Shown one piece after another: positions 56,244 through 64,000 of a stretch of DNA of 64,000 nt (positions are counted from its first letter, which is position 1; each line of letters begins with the position of its first letter). The notes beneath the pieces were generated by a model. The model was given only the letters and a program-made list of their open reading frames with translations, ran no database searches and was not told where the DNA came from. This stretch comes from Bradyrhizobium sp. NP1 (GTDB taxonomy: Bacteria; Pseudomonadota; Alphaproteobacteria; Rhizobiales; Xanthobacteraceae): positions 1,342,001 through 1,406,000 of the forward strand of contig NZ_CP127385.1 of the NCBI RefSeq assembly GCF_030378205.1, given 5' to 3'. The translations under genes were made by a program, and so were the position numbers.

Positions 56244-56575
56244 AACGAGTCTCCAGAGATACGCTCCCAACCACGATCGCTGCGCAGATGGCGATCGATC
56301 GGCGCAGCCGCCAGCGTTCTCGCCAACACCTTTCCTCAACTCGTCGCGACCCAGATTAAATTTCAATTTAATGCGCGCGGGTGCGCGCAGCGCACGGGTT
56401 CGTCGCAGATCTCGGGAGATTCAAATTCTCGGCACACAGCGCCGCGTGCGGACGGGAATGTGCAGTTCCGATAGAGTTGGGGACTGCGGAACGTTCGGGG
56501 AAGTTTTTCGAAAGCGGCTCGCCGGACGCGATATCGATGCTATAAGGCTTCGGTTCTGAACGGTAGGGGAAGCGG
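56244..56575. other. Intergenic region, no gene seen
   Basis: 332 bp between the divergent Gly-rich protein and the zinc-ribbon gene. It contains the two promoters; an AT-rich island (56355-56372, with ATTAAATTTCAATTTAAT) is the clearest landmark. No open frame has coding character. Confidence 0.6.
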
Positions 56576-56782
56576 ATGTCGAAGCAGGCGATGCGGGAAG
56601 AGGCGGAGCGCCTGATCCGCGAGACCATGGCGCGCAAGGCTCTCGTCGTAAAGGAGGGCAACACCAGGATCGAGGCGATCTGCGGCAAATGCGGCGCGCC
56701 TAACCGCCTCTCGGCGGAACGAGGTGCGACGCGGGTAAAGTTCGTCTGCAAGAATTGCGGGCACAAGCAGGAGACGCTGTGA
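56576..56782 (+). CDS. Small zinc-ribbon protein
   Basis: A 68-aa protein with C36-x2-C39 and C58-x2-C61 (ICGKCGAPN and VCKNCGHKQ), a complete zinc ribbon. The first 30 residues form a charged helix (MREEAERLIRETMARKALVV). Small size and lack of other domains suggest a nucleic-acid or protein-binding accessory factor; no name is recognised. Convergent with the SDR gene by 13 bp. Confidence 0.72.
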   Translation: MSKQAMREEAERLIRETMARKALVVKEGNTRIEAICGKCGAPNRLSAERGATRVKFVCKNCGHKQETL

Positions 56783-56795
56783 AGCCGAACGCTGG

Positions 56796-57641
56796 CTATT
56801 TCCCCTTCGCGAACGCCGCGAAGGCTCCCGCATAGTCCGGATGCCAGCGCGACAGCGGCGGGCGGTTCTCGACGATGTCGCCGGCCGCCCACAGGATTCG
56901 CCGCTCGTCGAGCGCGCGCGGCACGTCGTTGTCCGGACACAGGATGTAGAAGTCTCCCGCGTCGAGCCGCTCGATCATGAAGTCGACGGTCTGTTCCGGC
57001 GTCCAGGCCGCGGCCGGCTTCTCGGTGCGGCCGTGGGACGTCAGCGCGGTGAAGACGAAACCCGGGGTCAAGAGATGCGCGCTGATCCTGCAGGTGGGCG
57101 TATTCCGCAGCTCGTGCTGTAGCGCCTCGGTGAAGGCTTTCACGCCTGCCTTCGACACATTGTAGGCGGGATCGCCGGGCGGCGTGGTGATGCCCTGCTT
57201 GGAGCCGGTATTGATGATGAGGCCGGCCCGGCCGCGCTCGATCATGCGCGGCGCAAAGGCCTGCGTGCCGTTGATCACGCCCCACAGGTTGACGCCGAGG
57301 ATGCGCTGCCAATTCTCCGGAGGGCCGAACATCTTGCTGCCGGGCTGGATGCCGGCATTGTTCATCAGGATGTCGGTGCCGCCGAACCGCTTTTGCACCG
57401 CTTGCTCCAGCGCCGCGATCTGGTCGGGATGGCTGACATCGACCTCGGCGGTCATGATGGATGCCGCGCCGCCGGCCGCGGCCAATCGCGCCTCCGCCGC
57501 CTTCAGCCGCTCGGCGCCGAGATCGGCGATGACTACCTTCATGCCGAGTTGCGCAAAGCGCATCGCGGCCGCAAGCCCGATGCCGGAGGCGCCCCCGGTG
57601 ATCACGGCGACATGGTCTTTTGACATCGCTGGATGAGGCAT
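56796..57641 (-). CDS. Short-chain dehydrogenase/reductase
   Basis: A 281-aa NAD(P)-dependent SDR. Cofactor motif TGGASGIG at residues 15-22, NNAG at about 100, catalytic Ser in NTGSKQG and Y-x3-K in AYNVSKAGV (about 166-170). The cofactor preference (Asp after the second strand, VVIADLG) favours NAD. ATG 57641 has AAGGAGAAA before it; the open extension upstream has no coding signs. Divergent from the aldehyde dehydrogenase at 57869; the two may share a substrate pathway. Confidence 0.9.
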   Translation of the reverse strand: MPHPAMSKDHVAVITGGASGIGLAAAMRFAQLGMKVVIADLGAERLKAAEARLAAAGGAASIMTAEVDVSHPDQIAALEQAVQKRFGGTDILMNNAGIQPGSKMFGPPENWQRILGVNLWGVINGTQAFAPRMIERGRAGLIINTGSKQGITTPPGDPAYNVSKAGVKAFTEALQHELRNTPTCRISAHLLTPGFVFTALTSHGRTEKPAAAWTPEQTVDFMIERLDAGDFYILCPDNDVPRALDERRILWAAGDIVENRPPLSRWHPDYAGAFAAFAKGK

Positions 57642-57868
57642 CGCGTTTCTCCTTGAATGGCTGGCCGTCGCCGGATGGCGGCAGTTGGCAAATCGTGGTT
57701 CTGGCGGGCGAGCACCACGCACGAAGGCGCATGGGAGCTCTTCGTGCGCCGCGCTCGAACCACTCATGCGTTGGCTTTACCGCCTTCCGCCATGGCGGTA
57801 GACTTCAGGCGATAACGATCCCCCCCCAAAAGCTGCAAAAAGCCGATCAAGTTTCAGGGAGTGCAGAC

Positions 57869-59365
57869 ATGGCTGTGTCACAGGCGATTCCGATCACGCG
57901 CCATCCCTTCGCAGATGGTTCCTACAAGAAGATGCTGATCGACGGCCAATGGGTCGATGCCGCCTCCGGCAAGAAATTCGAGACGCGGAACCCGGCGACC
58001 GGCGAGCTGCTCGCGACCGTTGCCGAAGGCGATGCCGAGGACATCAACCGCGCGGTGGCCGCGGCGCGCCGCGCCTTCGAGGGGCCCTGGAGCAAGGTCA
58101 AGCCGTTCGAGCGGCAGAACATCCTGCTCCGCCTCGCCGACCTCGTCGAAAAGCATTTCGAGGAGCTCGCCCAGCTCGACACCGTCGACATGGGCGCGCC
58201 GATCAGCCGGACCCGCGGCAACCGGCTGCGCGTGCTCGGCATGCTGCGCTACTACGCGGGCCAGACGACCGCGATCCATGGCGAAACAATCGAGAACTCG
58301 CTGCCCGGCGAGATCTTCTCCTACACGCTGAAGGAGCCGATCGGCGTGGTCGGCGCGATCATTCCGTGGAACGGGCCGCTCGCCGCCACCATCTGGAAGA
58401 TCGGGCCCGCGATCGCGACCGGCTGCGCCGTGGTGCTGAAGCCCGCCGAGGAAGCGCCGCTCACCTCGCTCAGGATCGCGGAGCTCGCGATGGAGGCCGG
58501 CGTGCCGGCGGGCGTCGTCAATGTGGTGCCCGGCTATGGCGAGACCGCGGGTGCCGCGCTCGCCGCCCATCCCGACGTCGACAAGGTGGCGTTCACCGGC
58601 TCGCATGTCACGGGGCAATCGATCATCCGCGCCTCGGCCGGCAACCTCAAGCGCGTCTCGCTCGAGCTCGGCGGCAAGTCACCGGACATCGTGTTTGCCG
58701 ATGCCGATCTCGATGCGGCGGTGCCGGGCGCGGCGATGGCCGTGTTCGCCAACTCCGGCCAGATCTGCAGCGCGGGCACCCGGCTGTTCGTCGAGAGCAG
58801 GATCTATGACGAGTTCGTCGGCCGCGTCGCCGAGTTCGGCAAGAAGCTGCAGGTCGGCAACGGCCTCGATCCGAACACGCAAATTGGTCCGCTGGTTTCC
58901 GAGCAGCAGATGGAGCGCGTTTCGGGCTATCTCTCGATCGGCCAGAAGGAGGGCGCGAAAGCGCTCGCCGGCGGCGGGCGCATCACCGAAGGACCGCTCG
59001 CCAAGGGCTATTTCGTCCAGCCGACCGTGTTCGCCAACGTGCAGGACACCATGCGCATCGCGCAGGAGGAGATCTTCGGGCCGGTGATCTCGGCGATCTC
59101 CTTCAAGGATACCGACGAGCTGATCAAGCGCGCCAACGCCACCATGTTCGGCCTCGGCTCGGGCGTGTGGACCACCAACGTCTCGCGCGCGCATCACGTG
59201 GCCAAGGCGCTGCGCGCGGGCTCGGTCTGGGTCAACTGCTACCAGGCGATGGACCCGGCGGTGCCGTTCGGCGGCTACAAGATGAGCGGCTACGGCCGCG
59301 AAAGCGGCAAGCAGCACGTCGAGGAATATCTCAACGTCAAGGCGGTCTGGGTGAAGACGGGTTAG
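57869..59365 (+). CDS. NAD-dependent aldehyde dehydrogenase
   Basis: A 498-aa ALDH. It has IPWNGPLAATIWKIGPAIATGCAVVLKPAEEAPL (NAD-binding loop region), the catalytic base Glu in LELGGKSPD (about residue 268), the nucleophile Cys in NSGQICSAGTR (about 300) and the end FGGYKMSGYGRESGKQ. The length is normal. The wide oligomeric family oxidises many aldehydes; KMSGYGRE is typical of broad-range aliphatic/aromatic members. ATG 57869 is selected since homologs start there; the frame is open to 57620. Confidence 0.93.
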   Translation: MAVSQAIPITRHPFADGSYKKMLIDGQWVDAASGKKFETRNPATGELLATVAEGDAEDINRAVAAARRAFEGPWSKVKPFERQNILLRLADLVEKHFEELAQLDTVDMGAPISRTRGNRLRVLGMLRYYAGQTTAIHGETIENSLPGEIFSYTLKEPIGVVGAIIPWNGPLAATIWKIGPAIATGCAVVLKPAEEAPLTSLRIAELAMEAGVPAGVVNVVPGYGETAGAALAAHPDVDKVAFTGSHVTGQSIIRASAGNLKRVSLELGGKSPDIVFADADLDAAVPGAAMAVFANSGQICSAGTRLFVESRIYDEFVGRVAEFGKKLQVGNGLDPNTQIGPLVSEQQMERVSGYLSIGQKEGAKALAGGGRITEGPLAKGYFVQPTVFANVQDTMRIAQEEIFGPVISAISFKDTDELIKRANATMFGLGSGVWTTNVSRAHHVAKALRAGSVWVNCYQAMDPAVPFGGYKMSGYGRESGKQHVEEYLNVKAVWVKTG

Positions 59366-59379
59366 GGGGCCGGCTGGAG

Positions 59380-59515
59380 CTTCACCTCTCCCCGCTTGCG
59401 GGGAGAGGTCGTCGCGCTCTTGCGCGGCGGGTGAAGGGGATTCTCCACGCGCTGTGCTCTTGAAAAGAGCCCCTCACCCCGCCCCTCTCCCCGTAAGCAC
59501 GGGGAGAGGGAGAAG
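59380..59515. repeat. Palindromic repeat (family G)
   Basis: CACCTCTCCCCGC-TTGC-GGGGAGAGGT (about 59384-59409) and CCCTCTCCCCGT-AAGC-ACGGGGAGAGGG (about 59478-59508) are two hairpins flanking about 65 bp. The gap between ALDH and ene-reductase holds little else. A relative is at 62325. Confidence 0.75.
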
Positions 59516-59593
59516 TGCGTCAATCGGAGTGGCAGTTTCTTGCGGACTGCCACTCCTTCTTTGTGATGATCACTTTCTGAATTCGGGGCAGGC

Positions 59594-60721
59594 ATGAATT
59601 TTCCGTCGCTGTTTTCACCGCTGGATGCGGGTCCCTGTCATCTGAAGCATCGCGTCGTGATGGCGCCGTTGACGCGGATGCGCGCGGCCAGGCCCTCGCT
59701 GGCGCCGCGGCCGTTGAACGCGCAATACTACACGCAGCGCGCGACGCCCGGCGGCCTCTTGATCGCCGAAGCCTCGCCCGTGGTCGCGAGCGGCTTCGGC
59801 AATCCCGGCGTGCCCGGCATCTGGTCGGAGGCGCAGGTTGCGGGTTGGCGGGCGGTGGTCGACGCGGTCCACGCCAGGGGCGGGTTTATCTTCCTCCAGC
59901 TCTGGCATGTCGGGCGCGTCTCGCATTCCTCGTTCCAGCCCGGCGGCGCGCTGCCGGTCGCGCCGTCCGCGGTCGCGATCTCGACCGACTTCAAGGCGAT
60001 GACATCGGACGGCAAGGTCGCGGCCTACGAGACGCCGCGGGCGCTGGAGACGGCCGAGATCGCCGGCATCATCGAGAATTTCCGGACGGCCGCGCGCAAC
60101 GCGATGGACGCGGGCTTCGACGGCGTCGAGATCCACGGCGCCAACGGTTACCTGCTCGAGCAGTTCCTGCAATCGCGCAGCAACCGCCGCACCGACCGCT
60201 ATGGCGGCGGAATCGAGAACCGCGCCCGGCTGCTGCTGGAAGTGACGCAGGCCGCGATCGATGTGTGGGGCGCCAATCGCGTCGGCGTGCGGCTGTCGCC
60301 CTATGGCATCGCCAATGATTCCGGCGAGGCCGACCCGATGCCGCTCTATACCCATGTCGTCGAGCGGCTCAACCCGCTGGGCCTTGCCTATCTGCATGTG
60401 ATCGAGCCGCGCTCGAGCGGCGCCGGGCGCGCCGAGGTCAACTGGCAGAACGTGCCGTCGGCGATGATGCTGTTCCGCCCGATCTGGAAAGGCGTGCTGA
60501 TCGCGGCCGGCGGCTTCACCGGCGAGGCGGCGAACGAAGCGATCGCCGCAGGCCATGCCGATGCGGTCGCCTTCGGGCGCATCTTCATCGCCAATCCCGA
60601 CCTGCCGCGGCGCCTGCAGCGCGGCTGGCCGCTCAACCCGTACAACCGCGCCACCTTCTATGGCGGCGAGGAGGCGGGCTATACCGACTATCCCTTCTAC
60701 GACGAGATGGCCCCGGCCTGA
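59594..60721 (+). CDS. Old-yellow-enzyme family ene-reductase (NemA-like)
   Basis: A 375-aa FMN protein that reduces activated C=C bonds, quinones or nitro compounds with NAD(P)H. It has LKHRVVMAPLTRMRA, the LWHVGRVSH active-site strand, the FDGVEIHGANGYLLEQFL motif with the His/Asn pair (about residues 180-183), NRRTDRYGGGIENRAR, and FGRIFIANPDLPRRL for FMN phosphate binding. Length is normal. It may take part in the same detoxification neighbourhood as ABM, RidA and GFA-like genes downstream. Confidence 0.93.
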   Translation: MNFPSLFSPLDAGPCHLKHRVVMAPLTRMRAARPSLAPRPLNAQYYTQRATPGGLLIAEASPVVASGFGNPGVPGIWSEAQVAGWRAVVDAVHARGGFIFLQLWHVGRVSHSSFQPGGALPVAPSAVAISTDFKAMTSDGKVAAYETPRALETAEIAGIIENFRTAARNAMDAGFDGVEIHGANGYLLEQFLQSRSNRRTDRYGGGIENRARLLLEVTQAAIDVWGANRVGVRLSPYGIANDSGEADPMPLYTHVVERLNPLGLAYLHVIEPRSSGAGRAEVNWQNVPSAMMLFRPIWKGVLIAAGGFTGEAANEAIAAGHADAVAFGRIFIANPDLPRRLQRGWPLNPYNRATFYGGEEAGYTDYPFYDEMAPA

Positions 60722-60912
60722 GCCGACGCGCGCGGGCTCGTGGTTTTCGCGCGCGCGGACATGGTCTGCGCCGGGCGTAGGAGCGCGCCGTCGGGCGCCG
60801 CGCCGCCCAGTCGCGCCACTGTTGCCAGCATCTCGGCGATGATGTGCTGTTCCGCCGGCGACAGGGTGTGGTCGCGCCGGGTCAAGAGATAACGACGAGG
60901 CAGCGGGGGCAT
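60697..60912 (-). pseudogene. Possible 71-aa remnant of a regulator C-terminus
   Basis: A minus-strand frame that starts MPPLPRRYLLTRRDHTLSP and runs to 60697, overlapping the 3' end of the ene-reductase. The RRYLLTRRDHTLSPAEQ phrase loosely resembles the tail of LysR-type effector domains, and the rest is Ala-rich. No upstream portion is present before the divergent ABM gene at 60928. It might be a degraded gene or just an open frame; evidence is weak. Confidence 0.25.
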
Positions 60913-60927
60913 TTGGCAGGAGCTGGC

Positions 60928-61227
60928 ATGAGCGAAAATGGGCAGGAAATCGCCATCATCATCGAATTCGAGGTCGCGACCGAGAACAGGGGCCCGTTTC
61001 TCTCGCGCCTGCACGAGAACTGCCAGGAAACCCTGCGGGACGACGGCTGCCTGCGCATGGAGGTGTCGGAGCCGATCGGCGGCGACGGCCGCACTTTTTT
61101 TCTCACCGAACGCTGGCGCGATCAGGCCGCTATCGATAAACATCGCGCCAAGCCGGGGCACGACGCCTCGCATGCGCGCATCGACGCGCTGCTTGCGCGC
61201 AAGCGCGTGGCGAATGCCACGTCGTGA
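60928..61227 (+). CDS. Antibiotic biosynthesis monooxygenase (ABM) domain protein
   Basis: A 99-aa ferredoxin-like alpha/beta protein of the ABM superfamily. It starts AIIIEFEVATENRGPFLSRLHENC and contains the typical TFFLTERWRDQAAIDKHRAKPGH strand-helix (key ERWxDxxAxxxH). Members oxidise small aromatics or act as structural sensors, with no cofactor; this one has no known substrate. GGAG lies seven bases before ATG 60928. Confidence 0.85.
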   Translation: MSENGQEIAIIIEFEVATENRGPFLSRLHENCQETLRDDGCLRMEVSEPIGGDGRTFFLTERWRDQAAIDKHRAKPGHDASHARIDALLARKRVANATS

Positions 61228-61286
61228 GCGGCTGAACAGACGGCGCTAGCCGCAAGTGCAATGACGGAAGGTGAAGGAGTTGAAAG

Positions 61287-61634
61287 ATGATCGAGCGTTT
61301 TGAACCCAGCCAGATTCTCCACGAGGTGGTGAAGCACAACGGCACGCTTTATCTGGCGGGGTGCGTGTCGGAGGATCTGAAGCTCGACATGGAGGGACAG
61401 GCGCGCAACGTCTTCGCCCAGATCGACCAGCTTTTGACGCGCCATGGTTCCGACAAGCATCACGTGCTGTCGGCGACGATCTTCGTCACCGATCTCAACC
61501 AGAAGCCGGCGATGAACAAGGCCTGGCGCGACTGGCTGCCGGAGAAGGCGCTGCCGGCCCGTGCCACCATCGGCATCAACGATCTCGGTCCGGGCGTCCT
61601 GATCGAGGTGGTGGTGACCGCCGCGGTGCGGTGA
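61287..61634 (+). CDS. RidA/YjgF family protein (second)
   Basis: A 115-aa RidA-superfamily protein, different from the one at 12936. It has ILHEVVKHNGTLYLAGCVSEDLKLDMEGQARNVFAQIDQLL, ATIFVTDLNQKPAMNKAWRDWLPEKALPARATIGINDL, with the Arg of the P-A-R-A-T motif that binds the substrate carboxylate. It probably deaminates imino acids or a related reactive compound. It lies 59 bp after the ABM gene on the same strand. Confidence 0.9.
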   Translation: MIERFEPSQILHEVVKHNGTLYLAGCVSEDLKLDMEGQARNVFAQIDQLLTRHGSDKHHVLSATIFVTDLNQKPAMNKAWRDWLPEKALPARATIGINDLGPGVLIEVVVTAAVR

Positions 61635-61796
61635 ACGTGTTGTCGTTCCGGTTCGCGTTGAAAGCGCGAACCCCGGATGCGCGGCCGCGCATCGGGCAAC
61701 CTCGAGATTCCCTGGAGCGCAATTGCGCACCAGGGTTCGATGCCGGCGCATCGCACCGGACTGACGCGTAAGCTGATCTCAGGAGGCCAAGCGCAC

Positions 61797-62279
61797 ATGG
61801 CAAAGCCAGCCACCGCAGCCGGCGTCGCCAGCGGCCAGTGCCTGTGCGGCACGGTGCGTTTCGAGATCGACGTGCCGGCGCGCTGGGCCTGGCACGATCA
61901 TTCCGCAGCAAGCCGCCGCGCCCATGGCGCGGCCTACGCCACCTATGTCGGAAGCTGGCGCAAGCGCTTCCGCGTCACGGCCGGCGCGGACGCGATCGCG
62001 CGCTATGAGGACGCGGCGACGAAAACGGCGCGCAGCTTCTGCACGGCCTGCGGCACGCCGCTGATCTATGAGCGCGCGCGTTCGGCGCACATGGTCAACA
62101 TCCCCCGTGCGCTGTTCAATGGCCGCACCGGGCGCCAGCCGCTCTATCACATCGCGATCGAGGAGCTGCAGGAATGGGCCTATACCGGTGCGCCGCTGGT
62201 GCCGCTGAAGGGCTATCCCGGCGTGGTCTGGCAGCGCTCGAAAAAGAAGACGCGGCCGGACCGCGAGGGGATGTTTTGA
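61797..62279 (+). CDS. GFA/CENP-V family protein with altered zinc site
   Basis: A 160-aa protein with the GFA fold: C-L-C-G at the start (SGQCLCGTVRFEID, structural zinc), a central block, and CTACGTPLIY (C-x2-C of the structural zinc). In the family the central C-H-C-x2-C-R-R-A-H holds the catalytic zinc; here it reads AWHDHSAASRRAHGAAY, so all three cysteines are lost. AGGAGG before ATG 61797 is strong. It therefore belongs to the family but is unlikely to bind the catalytic zinc in the standard way. It follows RidA by 162 bp. Confidence 0.85.
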   Translation: MAKPATAAGVASGQCLCGTVRFEIDVPARWAWHDHSAASRRAHGAAYATYVGSWRKRFRVTAGADAIARYEDAATKTARSFCTACGTPLIYERARSAHMVNIPRALFNGRTGRQPLYHIAIEELQEWAYTGAPLVPLKGYPGVVWQRSKKKTRPDREGMF

Positions 62280-62324
62280 AAGCTTGGGGTGAGCTGATCT
62301 GTGGGCCGCAAACGCCGCTGCGCT

Positions 62325-62440
62325 CCCTCTCCCTTTGGGAGAGGGGTGGGGTGAGGGGTTACGGTCCATCGATGCGGCGATCCCCCTCACCCGGATCGCA
62401 TCCGGTGATGCGATCCCACCTCTCCCCGCTGGGGAGAGGT
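62325..62440. repeat. Palindromic repeat (family H/G-like)
   Basis: CCCTCTCCC-TTT-GGGAGAGGG (about 62329-62348), TGGGGTGAGGGGTTACG, then CCCCTCACCC and CACCTCTCCCC-GCT-GGGGAGAGGTG (about 62418-62443). It is in the convergent gap after the GFA-like gene and related to the repeat at 59380. Confidence 0.75.
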
Positions 62441-62474
62441 GTCGAGTCCGTGGACAACGGCTTGAGCCATCCAA

Positions 62475-62882
62475 CTATGCCTTCCGCTTCTTGCGTGACA
62501 CCTTTTTTTGTTCCTTTTTCGCGGCCCGCGGCGCGCGCTTCCTCGCCGCCTTGCCCTTCAGCGTCGCGGTGAAATCAACCCCGCGCGTGAGCCATTTCTT
62601 TAAGGCGGCCTCGCTCCGGTAGCCGTCCGGCGCCACGCGCACATATCCCTTCATGACGCGGTCGCGCATTTCCATCGGCTCGGTGTGTGGCTCCTGCAGC
62701 ATCTTTTCATGCGCGTCCGGCCCGACCCGCACCAGCAGGCCGCCGCGGCCGGAGACCGCGCAGCACATGTTGCCGTTCAGCATGAAGCAGACGCCGCCCA
62801 TCAGCGGCTTCTCGGTCAACGCTTTTCGGCCGGCGAGCTGCTTTCGCACCCGCTCCGCAGTCTTCTCGTCATAGGCCATCAT
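62475..62882 (-). CDS. TfoX N-terminal domain protein
   Basis: A 135-aa protein. The TfoX_N region spans about residues 10-95: KALTEKPLMGGVCFMLNGNMCCAVSGRGGLLVRVGPDAHEKML (key FGG-like MGG and CFMxNGNMxC), then MEMRDRVMKGYVRVAPDG. The C-terminus is Lys/Arg-rich (KAARKRAPRAAKKEQKKVSRKKRKA), suggesting nucleic-acid contact. Full TfoX/Sxy regulates competence; N-domain-only proteins have unknown roles. Confidence 0.88.
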   Translation of the reverse strand: MMAYDEKTAERVRKQLAGRKALTEKPLMGGVCFMLNGNMCCAVSGRGGLLVRVGPDAHEKMLQEPHTEPMEMRDRVMKGYVRVAPDGYRSEAALKKWLTRGVDFTATLKGKAARKRAPRAAKKEQKKVSRKKRKA

Positions 62883-62928
62883 CCGCCCCTTGCGCCTTTC
62901 GCCGTTTCGCCGGCCCGTTCAAGGTCTT

Positions 62929-64000
62929 TCACTCGCGCAGCCGCGCAAACGCCTGGTCGAGCTTTTGCGTGGCGTCCGCGAGTTTTGCCAGCGTCGCATC
63001 GAGCCAGGCGCGGTCGGCCGCCAGCCGCTCGCCGGCTGCCTTGAGCATCCGCGCCACCTCCGCCGGCTGCGGTCCGCCCAGCCCCTTGCTGGCGGCGACC
63101 ATGTTCTCCGCCGTCAGCGCGCGGCGGAACGCGTCCTCGCTCAGCGGCAGTTTCGGATCAAGCTTCGCGCCCGCTGCGATTTCGGCGTAGATGCGCTGCG
63201 CCTCGGCGTAAGGAATCTGGCTTGCATGCAGATGATGTCCTCGGCCGTAATTGACGAGCTCGGATGCGAAATGGTGTCCGATGCGGAACGGCACGTCGGC
63301 GTCGCGCTGCAGCGTATCGGCGAGCTCGGTCGTGGTCGAATAATCGCCATTGACCTCCTCCAGCGCGCGTTCGGGCCGAAAGCGAAGGTTGCGGATGAGG
63401 GCGTCGGCATGCGCGAAGAGCGCGGCCATGTCGCGCAGGATCGTGTCGGGATATTCCTTCGGATTGCCAAAATCCTTGTAGTCGCTCATGCGCGGCTCGA
63501 CATTGTGCGCGATCACTACGAAGGTCGTGGCCTCCCCGATCAGCGTGGAAGCCTCCCCGCGCAGCCGCACCAGCCCGCTCGGATTGCGCTTCTGCGGCAT
63601 GATGCTGGAGACGCCGGTCTCGTTGCCCTCGCTGAGAACGATCCATGGCTCGGTCTGGGCGTATTGCGCGGTGACGTCGGCGATCAGGGCACCGAGCGTC
63701 AGCGCGGCGGACGTTGCAAGTCCTGCGATCTCAGCGCCGCCGTCGATGGGGGAGATCTGATTGGCATCGAGTGAATTTTCCACCGGCGCATCGAAGCCGA
63801 GGAGGTCCGCAAGCCGCGGACGATCGACCGGGAAACTCGAGGTCGCGAGCGCCGCCGCGCCGAGCGGCGACCGGTTGAGGCGCCCCCAGGCTTCGCGCAT
63901 CCGCGCCGCCTGCCGGTCCAGCGCATTCATGTAGGCCGATGCATAGTGCCCGAGCGTGATCGGCTGCGCCTGCACGCCCCAGGTATAGGCCGGCATGATC
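62929..64000 (-). CDS. Argininosuccinate lyase-family protein (partial, 5' end off window)
   Basis: The last 356 or so residues of a fumarase/aspartase superfamily enzyme; the frame is open to the window end and reads IMPAYTWGVQAQPITLGHY, the core helix that in complete proteins lies near residue 150. The signature is VSSIMPQKRNPSG (about 130 residues later, catalytic Ser loop). PQKRNP rather than PQKKNP and the SSEL-like VNYGRGHHLHASQIPYAEAQRIY end point to an ASL-like lyase or a related C-N lyase rather than to the main argininosuccinate lyase. Substrate is unclear. Confidence 0.85.
   Translation of the reverse strand, partial: IMPAYTWGVQAQPITLGHYASAYMNALDRQAARMREAWGRLNRSPLGAAALATSSFPVDRPRLADLLGFDAPVENSLDANQISPIDGGAEIAGLATSAALTLGALIADVTAQYAQTEPWIVLSEGNETGVSSIMPQKRNPSGLVRLRGEASTLIGEATTFVVIAHNVEPRMSDYKDFGNPKEYPDTILRDMAALFAHADALIRNLRFRPERALEEVNGDYSTTTELADTLQRDADVPFRIGHHFASELVNYGRGHHLHASQIPYAEAQRIYAEIAAGAKLDPKLPLSEDAFRRALTAENMVAASKGLGGPQPAEVARMLKAAGERLAADRAWLDATLAKLADATQKLDQAFARLRE

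Overview
The window is GC-rich, densely coded DNA from a single replicon of an alphaproteobacterium, most likely a Bradyrhizobium or close relative. The gene content fits (homospermidine synthase plus ornithine decarboxylase, CpdR, a Bug-type periplasmic binding protein, a PF04392-type binding protein). So do the RNA signals: a ROSE-type RNA thermometer before an Hsp20 gene, a speF-type leader before ornithine decarboxylase, and an MmgR/suhB-type sRNA carrying the UUUCCUCCCU core. Many convergent gene junctions carry short palindromic repeats. I see no phage, plasmid, IS, CRISPR, toxin or secretion-system genes, so this is mainly a core chromosomal segment.

Layout. 1-3.4 kb: end of a Bug-type binding protein, a DUF3095 protein, a DUF2147 protein, a GNAT acetyltransferase and superoxide dismutase. 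3.6-10.4 kb: metal homeostasis. Two half-size permeases are followed by a Zur-type operator, a tiny His-rich tail-anchored protein and a zinc ABC importer (AztA-AztB-AztC type); then come a COG0523 (CobW-like) GTPase with a His-rich loop, overlapping a WD40 protein. 10.6-16.3 kb: acetoacetate decarboxylase and a polyamine block (homospermidine synthase, RidA, a 55-aa membrane peptide, GNAT, ornithine decarboxylase with a roughly 490-nt structured leader). 16.6-25.9 kb: M3 peptidase, DUF1007 plus NicO/RcnA-like Ni/Co exporter, MAPEG protein, ferrochelatase, a binding protein, SPFH/NfeD pair, HxlR regulator and carboxymuconolactone decarboxylase-like protein.

26-37.4 kb: arabinose-5-phosphate isomerase, a large outer-membrane beta-barrel protein, the two glutamate synthase subunits (gltD, gltB), a Pro-rich exported protein and Hsp20 with RpoH promoter and thermometer. 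37.6-49.5 kb: hydrolase, LysE exporter, adenylate cyclase/TPR protein, TauE/SafE exporter, LysR, GST, DedA, tautomerase, Bug protein, HisN, the sRNA, N-formylglutamate amidohydrolase, CpdR and tRNA-Val(GAC). 49.6-64 kb: DUF2945, DUF488, AlkB, a flavoprotein/ABC binding protein pair, a membrane-anchored GH3 protein, a Gly-rich exported protein, SDR, ALDH, ene-reductase, small detoxification-type proteins (ABM, RidA, GFA-like), TfoX-N and a partial argininosuccinate lyase-family protein.

The most unusual structure is a four-copy family of 165-169 bp elements, each made of two hairpins in mirror arrangement around an AT-rich 12-13 bp spacer. The stems differ between copies yet remain complementary, and in three of four copies the terminal CTAG supplies the stop codon of the neighbouring gene. 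All product calls come from reading motifs; no database search was run.
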